A DNA stretch of 64,000 nt from Ornithinimicrobium pratense (GTDB taxonomy: Bacteria > Actinomycetota > Actinomycetes > Actinomycetales > Dermatophilaceae): the NCBI RefSeq assembly GCF_008843165.1, contig NZ_CP044427.1, positions 2,914,001 to 2,978,000 on the forward strand, written 5' to 3'. This document shows positions 51,788-64,000 of the stretch, one piece after another. Within the stretch, counting starts at the first letter, position 1; every line of letters starts with the position of its first letter. The notes beneath the pieces were generated by a model that saw only the letters and a program-made list of their open reading frames with translations, made no database searches and had not been told where the DNA came from. A program made the position numbers and the translations under genes.

Positions 51788-53206
51788 ATGGTGTTGACTC
51801 TGGATATGAGTGCCAGCTCGCCCAGCCCCGCACCTGCCACCCCCACCTCTACCACCCCGCACCGGGTCCTTGTCATCGGCTCCGGTTTCGGCGGGCTCTT
51901 CGCCGCCAAGGCCCTCAAGGACCCTGCGGTGTCGGTGACCGTGGTGGCCCGGACCGGTCACCACCTCTTCCAGCCGTTGCTCTACCAGGTGGCGACCGGC
52001 ATCCTCTCCGAGGGCGTCATCGCCCCGCCGACCCGTGACGTGCTGGCCGCCCAGGACAACGCGAGGGTGCTGCTGGGCGACGTGCAGAGGGTGAACCTCG
52101 CCGAGCGCACGCTCACCACCATGACGGCGGGCCGGGAGATGGTCTACGACTACGACAGCCTGATCGTGGCCGCCGGGGCCAACCAGTCGTACTTCGGCAA
52201 CGACCAGTTCGCCGAGTTCGCCCCCGGCATGAAGACCATCGACGACGCCTTGGAGCTGCGCGGCCGGATCTACGGCGCCTTCGAGCTGGCCGAGCTGGCC
52301 GCGGCGGCAGGACGTCAGGACGACGTGCGCCGGCTGCTGACCTTCGTGGTCGTCGGCGCCGGCCCGACCGGTGTGGAGATGGCGGGGCAGCTCGTCGAGC
52401 TGTCGAAGCGGACCCTGCGCAAGGAGTTCCGCCACATCGACCCGGCGCAGGCCCGGATCCTGCTCGTGGACGCCGCCGATGCCGTGCTCGGCAGCTTCGG
52501 CCCCGACCTGGCGGCCAAGACCGAGCGCGACCTCACCCGTCTCGGCGTGGAGGTCCTGCTCGGCCAGATGGTGGTGGACGTCGACGAGGCCTGCGTCACC
52601 CTGGAGGACAAGGACGGGCAACGCACCCGGATCGAGGCCCAGACCAAGGTCTGGGCCGCCGGCGTGCAGGGCAACCCACTGGGCCGGCAGCTCGCCGAGC
52701 AGTCCGACGTCGAGCTGGACCGAGCGGGTCGCGTCGTCGTGCAGCCCGACCTCACCATCCCCGGCCACCCCGAGGTCTTCGTCATCGGTGACCTGGCGGC
52801 GTTGGAGGACGTCCCCGGGGTGGCCCAGGGCGCGATCCAGGAAGGTCGGCACGCCGCCGACCAGATCCTGCGCCGACTGAGGGGTGAGCCGACCGGGCAG
52901 CCGTTCGTCTACCGCGACAAGGGCTCGATGGCCACCGTCTCCCGCTTCCGAGCGGTGATGAAGCGCGGCAACCTGGAACTCACCGGCTACCCCGCCTGGG
53001 TGGCCTGGCTCGCGGTGCACCTGTTCTACATCATCGGCTTCAAGAGCCAGCTGACCACGCTGATGCACTGGGCGGTGAGCTTCGTCGGGCGCGACCGCTC
53101 CGAGCGCACCGTGACCGAGCAGCAGGTGTTCGCCCGGCTGGCGCTGGAGTACCTCGGCGATGACTTCCGGGACCTCAGGAAGGCTCGCCGCCGCGGCCAG
53201 GAGTGA
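51788..53206 (+). CDS. ndh: Type II NADH dehydrogenase (NDH-2)
   Basis: About 472 residues. FAD site VLVIGSGFGGLFAAKAL (about 27-43), NADH site VVVGAGPTGVEMAGQL (about 195-210), second FAD contact EVFVIGDLAALED. PLLYQVATGILSEG is a quinone-site segment of NDH-2. C-terminal amphipathic/hydrophobic helix (WLAVHLFYIIGFKSQLTTL) holds it to the membrane. Oxidises NADH and reduces menaquinone without pumping protons. GAGGA six bases before the ATG. Its 3' end overlaps the convergent GNAT gene by 32 bases. Confidence 0.94.
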   Translation: MVLTLDMSASSPSPAPATPTSTTPHRVLVIGSGFGGLFAAKALKDPAVSVTVVARTGHHLFQPLLYQVATGILSEGVIAPPTRDVLAAQDNARVLLGDVQRVNLAERTLTTMTAGREMVYDYDSLIVAAGANQSYFGNDQFAEFAPGMKTIDDALELRGRIYGAFELAELAAAAGRQDDVRRLLTFVVVGAGPTGVEMAGQLVELSKRTLRKEFRHIDPAQARILLVDAADAVLGSFGPDLAAKTERDLTRLGVEVLLGQMVVDVDEACVTLEDKDGQRTRIEAQTKVWAAGVQGNPLGRQLAEQSDVELDRAGRVVVQPDLTIPGHPEVFVIGDLAALEDVPGVAQGAIQEGRHAADQILRRLRGEPTGQPFVYRDKGSMATVSRFRAVMKRGNLELTGYPAWVAWLAVHLFYIIGFKSQLTTLMHWAVSFVGRDRSERTVTEQQVFARLALEYLGDDFRDLRKARRRGQE

Positions 53207-53681
53207 GCTCCGGGCGGACCATGGGCAGGTGAGGTATGCCGTCCTCCAGGTAGTCCTCGCCCGCACGGCGGAAGCCGAACTGCTCATACCACCGCTCCAG
53301 GTACGTCTGCGCGCCGATGTGCACCGCGTGCGGGCCGATCCGGTCCAGGCCGGCCCGGACCAGGGCGGTGGCGTAGCCATGGCCCCGGTGCTCCGGGTGG
53401 GTGGCGACCCGGCCCAGGCGGTGGACGCCCCCAGCGTCCACCAGGGTGCGCACGGTGGCGACCGGGACCCCGCCGACCTCGATCCACAGGTGCTCGGTCG
53501 TGGGCTCGGTGTCCACGCCGTCCAGTTCTGGGTAGGCGCACTCCTGCTCGACGACGAAGACGTCCACCCGCAGCCTCAGCAGGCCGTAGAGGGTGAGCGG
53601 GTCGAGGTCGACGAGGCGGGCGACCCGGACCTGCGGAACTGGGGCATCACCGGCGCGGGCTGAGGTGGGCGGGATCGGCAT
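53175..53681 (-). CDS. GNAT acetyltransferase, ElaA-like
   Basis: About 168 residues. YGLLRLRVDVFVVEQECAYPEL, then LGRVATHPEHRGHGYATALV with the acetyl-CoA-binding R/Q-x-x-G-x-G/A loop, and QTYLERWYEQFGFRRAGEDY. This is the ElaA pattern. Substrate unknown. ATG 53681 lies only 12 bases from the divergent PHP gene start, so the two promoters must lie inside each other's coding regions. Confidence 0.88.
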   Translation of the reverse strand: MPIPPTSARAGDAPVPQVRVARLVDLDPLTLYGLLRLRVDVFVVEQECAYPELDGVDTEPTTEHLWIEVGGVPVATVRTLVDAGGVHRLGRVATHPEHRGHGYATALVRAGLDRIGPHAVHIGAQTYLERWYEQFGFRRAGEDYLEDGIPHLPMVRPELTPGRGGEPS

Positions 53682-53693
53682 ACCCTCGAGCCT

Positions 53694-54749
53694 ATGAGCC
53701 AGGTTCCCGAACCCGTCGACGCCCTGCGCCGGATCGCCTTCCTCCTGGAGCGCGGCCGGGCCGAGTCCCGGCGCGTGGAGGCCTACCGCAAGGCCGCGCG
53801 GACGATCCTGCCACTGGGCGAGGACGAGGTGCGCCGGCGGGTGCAGGAGGGCACCCTGCGCGAGCTGCCGGGGATCGGCACGTCGACCTCCGCCGTCATC
53901 GAGCAGGCGGTGGCGGGGCAGGTCCCCGACAAGCTGCGGGACCTGGAGGCGCAGGCGACCGGGCCGCTGGTCGAGGGCGGGGAGTCGATGCGGGCCATGC
54001 TGCGAGGAGACCTGCACACCCACTCCGACTGGTCCGACGGCGGCTCGCCCATCGAGGAGATGGTCGCGACCGCGATGGAGCTGGGCCACGACTACGTGGC
54101 GCTGACCGACCACTCGGGTGGGCTGCGGGTGGCCAACGGACTGTCTGCCGACCGGCTGCGGCGGCAGCTCACTGTGGTGGACGCCATCAACGCCCACGTC
54201 GGCCCGGACTTCACGCTGCTCGCCGCCATCGAGGTCGACATCCTCGAGGACGGCGCCCTTGACCAGAAGCCGGACCTGCTTGCGGCACTAAACATCCGGG
54301 TGTCCTCGGTGCACTCCAAACTGCGGATGGAGTCGGCCGCGATGACCCGACGGATGGTGACGGCGGTCCACGACCCGCTGACCTCGGTGCTCGGTCACTG
54401 CACCGGGCGGCGGGTCATGCCCAGGCGCGGCGACCAGGGGGAGCGCACCGGCGGTCGGATGCGGCCGCCGAGCGAGTTCGACGCCCGGGCGGTCTTCGAG
54501 GCGTGCGCGGAGACGGGGACCGCCGTGGAGATCAACTCCCGGCCCGAGCGCCAGGACCCGCCCGGGGAGCTGCTGGACCTGGCGATCGAGATCGGCTGCC
54601 TGTTCGCGATCAGCACCGACGCCCATGCCCCCGGCCAGCTGGACTTCCTCGACCTTGGCTGCGAGCGCGCCGTCCGCCACGGCGTCCCCCCGGAGCGCGT
54701 GGTCAACACCTGGCCCGTCGAGAAGCTCAAGGACTGGGCCCGCCCCTGA
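53694..54749 (+). CDS. PHP-domain phosphoesterase with N-terminal HhH region (PolX-like)
   Basis: About 351 residues. Residues 1-95 form helix-hairpin-helix repeats (RRIAFLLE, LRELPGIGTSTSAVIEQAV) as in the X-family polymerase/PHP proteins. The PHP metal site follows: GDLHTHSDWSDGG (His 108, 110), YVALTDHSG, AIEVDIL, SVHSK, LGHCTGR, EINSRPER and ISTDAHAPG. It is the PHP module without the polymerase palm; probable DNA-repair phosphoesterase. Confidence 0.88.
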   Translation: MSQVPEPVDALRRIAFLLERGRAESRRVEAYRKAARTILPLGEDEVRRRVQEGTLRELPGIGTSTSAVIEQAVAGQVPDKLRDLEAQATGPLVEGGESMRAMLRGDLHTHSDWSDGGSPIEEMVATAMELGHDYVALTDHSGGLRVANGLSADRLRRQLTVVDAINAHVGPDFTLLAAIEVDILEDGALDQKPDLLAALNIRVSSVHSKLRMESAAMTRRMVTAVHDPLTSVLGHCTGRRVMPRRGDQGERTGGRMRPPSEFDARAVFEACAETGTAVEINSRPERQDPPGELLDLAIEIGCLFAISTDAHAPGQLDFLDLGCERAVRHGVPPERVVNTWPVEKLKDWARP

Positions 54750-55044
54750 CGACAGGACACGCGGAAAGGCCCGACAGGACACGCAGGGGTTGTACTGGGA
54801 CAACGACGGTGGTGCAGGAACGGGGTGACACATCGGTCACGCTGGCGACGGATGTGACACCCCGCTTCTGCACAAGCGTGATCAGAGAGCCTGGACGCGA
54901 GAACGGCCCGACAGGACACGCTCCGCGTGCCGCCCGTGGCGACGCCGACGGCCCGCCCGAGCCGCGCCATACCGGACCCGCCGACGGTGGATTTTGGTCA
55001 TCGCGATCCATCACGTATGCTCACTCACTGTCCTCAACGGATAG
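54750..55044. repeat. Direct repeats around a large inverted repeat
   Basis: Three copies of GACAGGACACGC (54751-54762, 54773-54784, 54910-54921); the last two share 17 bases (54768-54784 and 54905-54921). Between them is a 23-bp inverted repeat with three mismatches, 54812-54834 with 54851-54873, loop 16. No gene. Lies between a PHP gene and the tRNA cluster. Confidence 0.75.
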
Positions 55045-55117
55045 GCCCCCATCGTCTAGTGGCCTAGGACCCCGCCCTTTCACGGCGGTAGCACGGGTTC
55101 GAATCCCGTTGGGGGTG
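55045..55117 (+). tRNA. tRNA-Glu (anticodon TTC)
   Basis: 73 bases. Acceptor GCCCCCA (55045-55051) pairs with TGGGGGT (55110-55116), anticodon loop CTTTCAC, T-arm TTCGAAT, discriminator G; CCA not encoded. Confidence 0.96.
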
Positions 55118-55138
55118 CACAGGTCTTGTCCTGTACAA

Positions 55139-55212
55139 GGCCCCGTAGCGCAGTTGGTTAGCGCGCCGCCCTGTCACGGCGGAGGTCGCGGGTTCGAGTC
55201 CCGTCGGGGTCG
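55139..55212 (+). tRNA. tRNA-Asp (anticodon GTC)
   Basis: 74 bases. Acceptor GGCCCCG (55139-55145) pairs with CGGGGTC (55205-55211), anticodon loop CTGTCAC, T-arm TTCGAGT, discriminator G. Second gene of the Glu-Asp-Phe cluster. Confidence 0.96.
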
Positions 55213-55268
55213 CAGAGGATGCGGGCGTGGCACCGGTCGAAGACCGGGCCACGCCGCAGCGTTCTCCC

Positions 55269-55342
55269 GGCCAGGTAGCTCAGTTGGTACGAGCGTCCGA
55301 CTGAAAATCGGAAGGTCGGCGGTTCGACCCCGCCCCTGGCCA
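55269..55342 (+). tRNA. tRNA-Phe (anticodon GAA)
   Basis: 74 bases. Acceptor GGCCAGG (55269-55275) pairs with CCTGGCC (55335-55341), anticodon loop TGAAAAT, T-arm TTCGACC, discriminator A. Third gene of the cluster. Confidence 0.96.
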
Positions 55343-55349
55343 CAGCGAT

Positions 55350-55383
55350 AAGCCGCGGGGCCGCCCTCATACCCCCGCGGCTT
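55350..55383 (+). terminator. Terminator of the tRNA cluster
   Basis: 11-bp stem AAGCCGCGGGG (55350-55360) with CCCCGCGGCTT (55373-55383), 12-base loop, followed by T. Eight bases after tRNA-Phe. Confidence 0.8.
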
Positions 55384-55447
55384 TCGCGTGTCCGGTCGCG
55401 CAACAGATCTACGTGCGCCGCAAGCGCTGAGCAGGCACCCTAGGAGC

Positions 55448-56089
55448 ATGTGGAGGCGACGCGGATCTGGCCGCGCCGGTCGGGACGGGGCCGGCGTGGA
55501 GGCTGACGGCCGGCTGCGGGAGGCCTTCACCGCGGTTCCCCGCGGCGGTTTCCTGCGCGAGCCGGACCAGGGTCAGGCGGGCCTGGACGGGCCACTGGCC
55601 ATCGGGCACGGCCAGACCAACTCCCAGCCGCGCACGGTGGCGGACGTGCTCCGCTTGCTCGACGTCCGGCCTGGCCACCGCGTGCTCGACGTCGGCGCGG
55701 GATCGGGGTGGACAACGGCCCTGCTCGCCACCCTGGTGGGCCCGCGTGGGTCGGTGCTCGGGCTGGAGGTGGTGCCCGAGCTCGCGGCATGGGGAGCGGA
55801 CAACCTGCGCGCCTGGGCGCAGGGACAGACCGGGACGGGGCAGGCCAGCGTCGAGCTCGCCGATCCCGCCGAGTTGGGCCGTGCCGGGGCCGGGCCCTGG
55901 GACCGGATCCTCGTCTCAGCCATGGCCCGGACGCTGCCCGAGCAGCTGGTCACCCAGCTGACCGACGACGGCCGCATGGTGTGCCCGGTCGACGGACAGA
56001 TGCTGCTGGTGCAGCGGGCCGGCCCGGATCGGACCGTCACCAGCCACGGCGCCTACCGGTTCGTGCCTCTGCGCACGCCCGACGGCTGA
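55448..56089 (+). CDS. pcm: Protein-L-isoaspartate O-methyltransferase
   Basis: About 213 residues. PRGGFL near residue 29, IGHGQTNSQPRTVADVL (substrate-site block), SAM motif VLDVGAGSGWTTALLATLVG (about 77-96), LEVVPELAAWG, DRILVSAMA and LTDDGRMVCPVDG, the PCMT order. Repairs isoaspartyl residues in aged proteins. ATG 55448 has GGAG only one base upstream; no better start is seen. Confidence 0.88.
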   Translation: MWRRRGSGRAGRDGAGVEADGRLREAFTAVPRGGFLREPDQGQAGLDGPLAIGHGQTNSQPRTVADVLRLLDVRPGHRVLDVGAGSGWTTALLATLVGPRGSVLGLEVVPELAAWGADNLRAWAQGQTGTGQASVELADPAELGRAGAGPWDRILVSAMARTLPEQLVTQLTDDGRMVCPVDGQMLLVQRAGPDRTVTSHGAYRFVPLRTPDG

Positions 56090-56202
56090 GGCACAACACG
56101 CCTGCGCGTTGCGTCCAGACAGGGTGGCTGGGACGACCACCGCGTCACGGGCGCGGGCAAGCTGGCTTCAGCGGAAACTGCAGTGTCACGGGTGCGGCAG
56201 GG

Positions 56203-58152
56203 TCACGGGTCCGGCAGCGCTGGCTTCAGTGCGTGCCGCAGCAGGCCGTGCAGGGTGATCATCCCGTCCCGGGACAGCACTGACTCCGCGTGCCCCTGGC
56301 TGCTGGCCAGACCCGGGCCCCGCAGGGCGACCACGGACTCGTCGCGCCTGCTGGATGCCCCATCAGCAGCGCCGAGGCCCTCCCCGAGCCGGTGCACCGC
56401 CATCTCCAGCTCGCGTCCAGCGACCGCAGGCACGCGCCCGTCCTCGGGCGGGAGTGCGACAAAGGTGTTGTAGAAGCCGATGAGGCGCACGTCGCCCCAG
56501 AGGTCGACCGGCAGCTGCACGCCCTGGTGCGGGCTGGGCAGCTTGCCGATCTGCAGCCCGGCCAACGTGCACAGCACCTGGTGCGACAGGCAGACCGCCA
56601 GCAGCGGCTGAACGGTGTCGAGCCGCGCCTGCAACAGCTCGCGCAGCCGGACGACCCGCGGGTCGGCACGGTCGGTGGGGTCGCCGGGGCCGGGCCCGAA
56701 GAGCACCAGGTCCCACGGGCCCCGCGTCACGTCGGCGGTGCTGACCTGCTCCCAACGGCGCACCTGCGCCGCCATCCCCAGGTGCCGGAGCATGTGCGCC
56801 AACATCTGGGTCCAGGCGTCCGCCGCATCGACCACGAGCACCCGGCGACCGAGCAGGAGCGGGTCAGGCCGAGAGTCCTGCGGTGCGAGCCAGAAGGGGG
56901 CCAGCGCCTCGTTGCGGGCCGCCAGGGAGTCGGCGACCCCGGGAAGGTCGGCCAGGTCCACGGCATACCCCAGGTCGCGGCGTGGCCGCAGCCCCAGCGC
57001 GGCCAGGACCCCACGCGCCTTGGCGGAGGTCTCCGCGCACTCCGCGACGGGGTCGCTGTGCCGCACCAGGGTGGCGCCGGCGCTGACCGTCACCGTGCCG
57101 TCGCCGCCGACGTGGGCGGTCCGGATGAGGATCGGCGCGTCCAGCCGCTCCCCGCCGTCCTCGTCCAGGTCCAGCAGGGCCAGCACCCCGGAGTAGTAGC
57201 CGCGCCCGGTCGGCTCGTGCCGCCGGATGACGGTGCATGCGTTCTCCATCGGCGAGCCGGTGACAGTGGGAGCAAACATCGTGTGCCGCAGCACATCTCG
57301 CACGTCACGGTCGCTGCGACCGTCGAGCAGATACTCGGTGTGCGTCAGGTGGGCCATCTGTTTGAGGTAGGGCCCGGTGATCCGCCCACCCTCCGAGCAG
57401 ACCTCAGCCATCATCTTCATCTCCTCGTCGACCACCATGAAGAGCTCCTCGGTCTCCTTGGTGTCGGCGACGAAGGCAGCGAAGGAGGCGCGCAGGCGGG
57501 CTCCGTCGGGATCCGCCTCGCGCTCGGGGTGGCGGAAGGTGCCGGAGATCGGGTTCATCGACACCCGGCCGTCGCGCACGCTCACGTGCCGCTCGGGGGT
57601 GGCGCCGACGAGGCTGTGGCCGGGGGTGTGCACCGCGAAGGTCCAGTAGGCCCCCCGCTCGTCGAGCAGCAGGGTGCGCAGCCAGGTGAGCACGGCGAGC
57701 GACGGGTCGGTCCCGGTGTGCCCCACCACGTCCCGGCGGATGACGAAGTTCGCACCCTCCCCCTCGCCGATCTCCTCCTCGATCACCCTGGCGACGGTGG
57801 CCGCGTAGTCCTCGTCGGAGACGCTGAACCGCTCCCCCGTCACCTCCACCGGCCCCGTCGGCAGCGCAGCGACGAGGTCCTCGACCGGCACCCGCCCGGT
57901 CAGCGTGGGGCGCAGCACCCGCAGGGGTGCGCCGTCGTCGTGCGCGTCGAAGCCGCGCTCGGCAATCTGGCGGTAGGGCACCATCGCCAGGACCGGCGCT
58001 TCCCCGGTCGGACGGGGTATGTCGTGCAGCCGCTCCAGGTCCTGCACCTCACCCACCAGGATCTCGGCCTCATCCTCGCCCTCGCGCCACAGGATGGCCC
58101 AGGACTGGCCGGAGGGGTCGGCGAGCAGCTGATCCAGGGCACGGCGCGGCAT
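56203..58152 (-). CDS. Anthranilate-synthase-family enzyme, PhzE-like fusion
   Basis: About 649 residues in the order chorismate-binding domain then glutamine amidotransferase, the reverse of PabAB. FMVVDEEMKMMAEVC and APTVTGSPMENACTVIRR with GRGYYSGVLALLDLD match PhzE (2-amino-2-deoxyisochorismate synthase). The amidotransferase keeps its Cys (LLAVCLSHQ) and His/Glu (QGHAESVL). Makes an aminated chorismate, probably anthranilate or 2-amino-2-deoxyisochorismate; no other phenazine gene is in the window. ATG 58152 starts just at the domain; the frame is open upstream into the furA promoter. Confidence 0.85.
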   Translation of the reverse strand: MPRRALDQLLADPSGQSWAILWREGEDEAEILVGEVQDLERLHDIPRPTGEAPVLAMVPYRQIAERGFDAHDDGAPLRVLRPTLTGRVPVEDLVAALPTGPVEVTGERFSVSDEDYAATVARVIEEEIGEGEGANFVIRRDVVGHTGTDPSLAVLTWLRTLLLDERGAYWTFAVHTPGHSLVGATPERHVSVRDGRVSMNPISGTFRHPEREADPDGARLRASFAAFVADTKETEELFMVVDEEMKMMAEVCSEGGRITGPYLKQMAHLTHTEYLLDGRSDRDVRDVLRHTMFAPTVTGSPMENACTVIRRHEPTGRGYYSGVLALLDLDEDGGERLDAPILIRTAHVGGDGTVTVSAGATLVRHSDPVAECAETSAKARGVLAALGLRPRRDLGYAVDLADLPGVADSLAARNEALAPFWLAPQDSRPDPLLLGRRVLVVDAADAWTQMLAHMLRHLGMAAQVRRWEQVSTADVTRGPWDLVLFGPGPGDPTDRADPRVVRLRELLQARLDTVQPLLAVCLSHQVLCTLAGLQIGKLPSPHQGVQLPVDLWGDVRLIGFYNTFVALPPEDGRVPAVAGRELEMAVHRLGEGLGAADGASSRRDESVVALRGPGLASSQGHAESVLSRDGMITLHGLLRHALKPALPDP

Positions 58153-58225
58153 GGGGACAGTCTCCCACCGGTCGCGACGGACGACGGCATACTTTCCGGC
58201 TTGGCGCAGCCGGGGGAGACAGTTC

Positions 58226-60993
<2,768 letters not shown>

Positions 60994-61012
60994 CCCGCCT
61001 GGTCTGACCGGC

Positions 61013-61092
61013 CCGGGAGCGAGCGCTCCCGGCGCCCACCGGGGCCGTCCGGGGCCCAGACACCGCAAGGTGTCGGCGCTCCGGACGGCCCC
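61013..61092. terminator. Tandem hairpins between katG and ilvD
   Basis: First a 9-bp stem (61013-61021 with 61024-61032). Then a nested structure: outer 12-bp stem 61041-61052 with 61081-61092, holding an inner stem GACACC-GCAA-GGTGTC (61059-61074). Between convergent genes, so both sides can use it. Confidence 0.78.
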
Positions 61093-61126
61093 GTCGTCGG
61101 TCCGCCGGCGGGAGGACCGCCCAGCC

Positions 61127-63998
<2,872 letters not shown>

Positions 63999-64000
63999 TG

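Noticed and set aside
56203-58152. Phenazine biosynthesis cluster
   Set aside because: Only the PhzE-like gene is present; no phzB, D, F or G homologue within the window.

Overview
The window is high-GC actinobacterial chromosome. Gene content (proU with CBS domains on ProV, furA-katG, ilvC-ilvD, fused PabAB, TasA/SipW, class F-type sortase, Glu-Asp-Phe tRNA cluster) and frequent GTG/TTG starts point to Micrococcales, probably near Intrasporangiaceae or Ornithinimicrobiaceae. That placement is inference; no rRNA is present.

Layout. 1-11.3 kb: end-truncated DUF3516-type DEAD/DEAH helicase, a small conserved protein, the glycine-betaine proVWX operon (proW carries an apparent 1-base frameshift), an NCS1 permease with a cysteine hydrolase, an RDD membrane protein and a DASS anion transporter. 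11.5-25.9 kb: an accessory island beside tRNA-Lys. It starts with a broken tyrosine-recombinase gene abutting the tRNA 3' end, then holds a Ktr-type K+ transporter, a PIN-domain protein, an IS110 element, an alpha/beta hydrolase, IS630 and MazF remnants, a frameshifted EEP phosphoesterase, a Cys/His hypothetical, peptidase E, and a two-gene RNA-repair operon (hen1-pnkp). 26-38 kb: FucP-like permease and a lone sugar-binding lipoprotein, LysR, a DHA2 efflux pump coupled to its TetR regulator with an 18-bp palindromic operator candidate, GDPD (frameshifted), Na/Pi cotransporter, MscS, an MDR-type oxidoreductase, and a heme-oxygenase-like protein coupled to a CDGSH Fe-S protein. 38-47 kb: a cell-surface locus with sortase, a DUF3494 adhesin-like protein with a long Pro-Glu-Thr-Gln tandem repeat, a GAF-histidine kinase, TasA-like fibre protein, SipW-type signal peptidase, a large secreted protein and a two-component system whose kinase has a degenerate ATPase domain. 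47-64 kb: mostly metabolic genes (MarR/YceI, PabAB, pirin, NDH-2, PHP, tRNAs, PCMT, PhzE-like enzyme, furA-katG, ilvD-ilvC).

How parts work together. ProVWX and MscS handle osmotic stress; KtrAB adds K+ uptake. Hen1 and Pnkp heal cleaved RNA and 2'-O-methylate it; they sit in the same island as ribonuclease-toxin-type genes (PIN, MazF remnant). SipW is expected to process TasA and the large secreted protein; sortase is expected to attach the DUF3494 protein. FurA is expected to repress itself and katG.

Caution on the sequence: at least four genes become intact if one C/G is restored to a homopolymer (proW, the proX start, the EEP gene, part of mazF), so some 'pseudogenes' here may be assembly indels.
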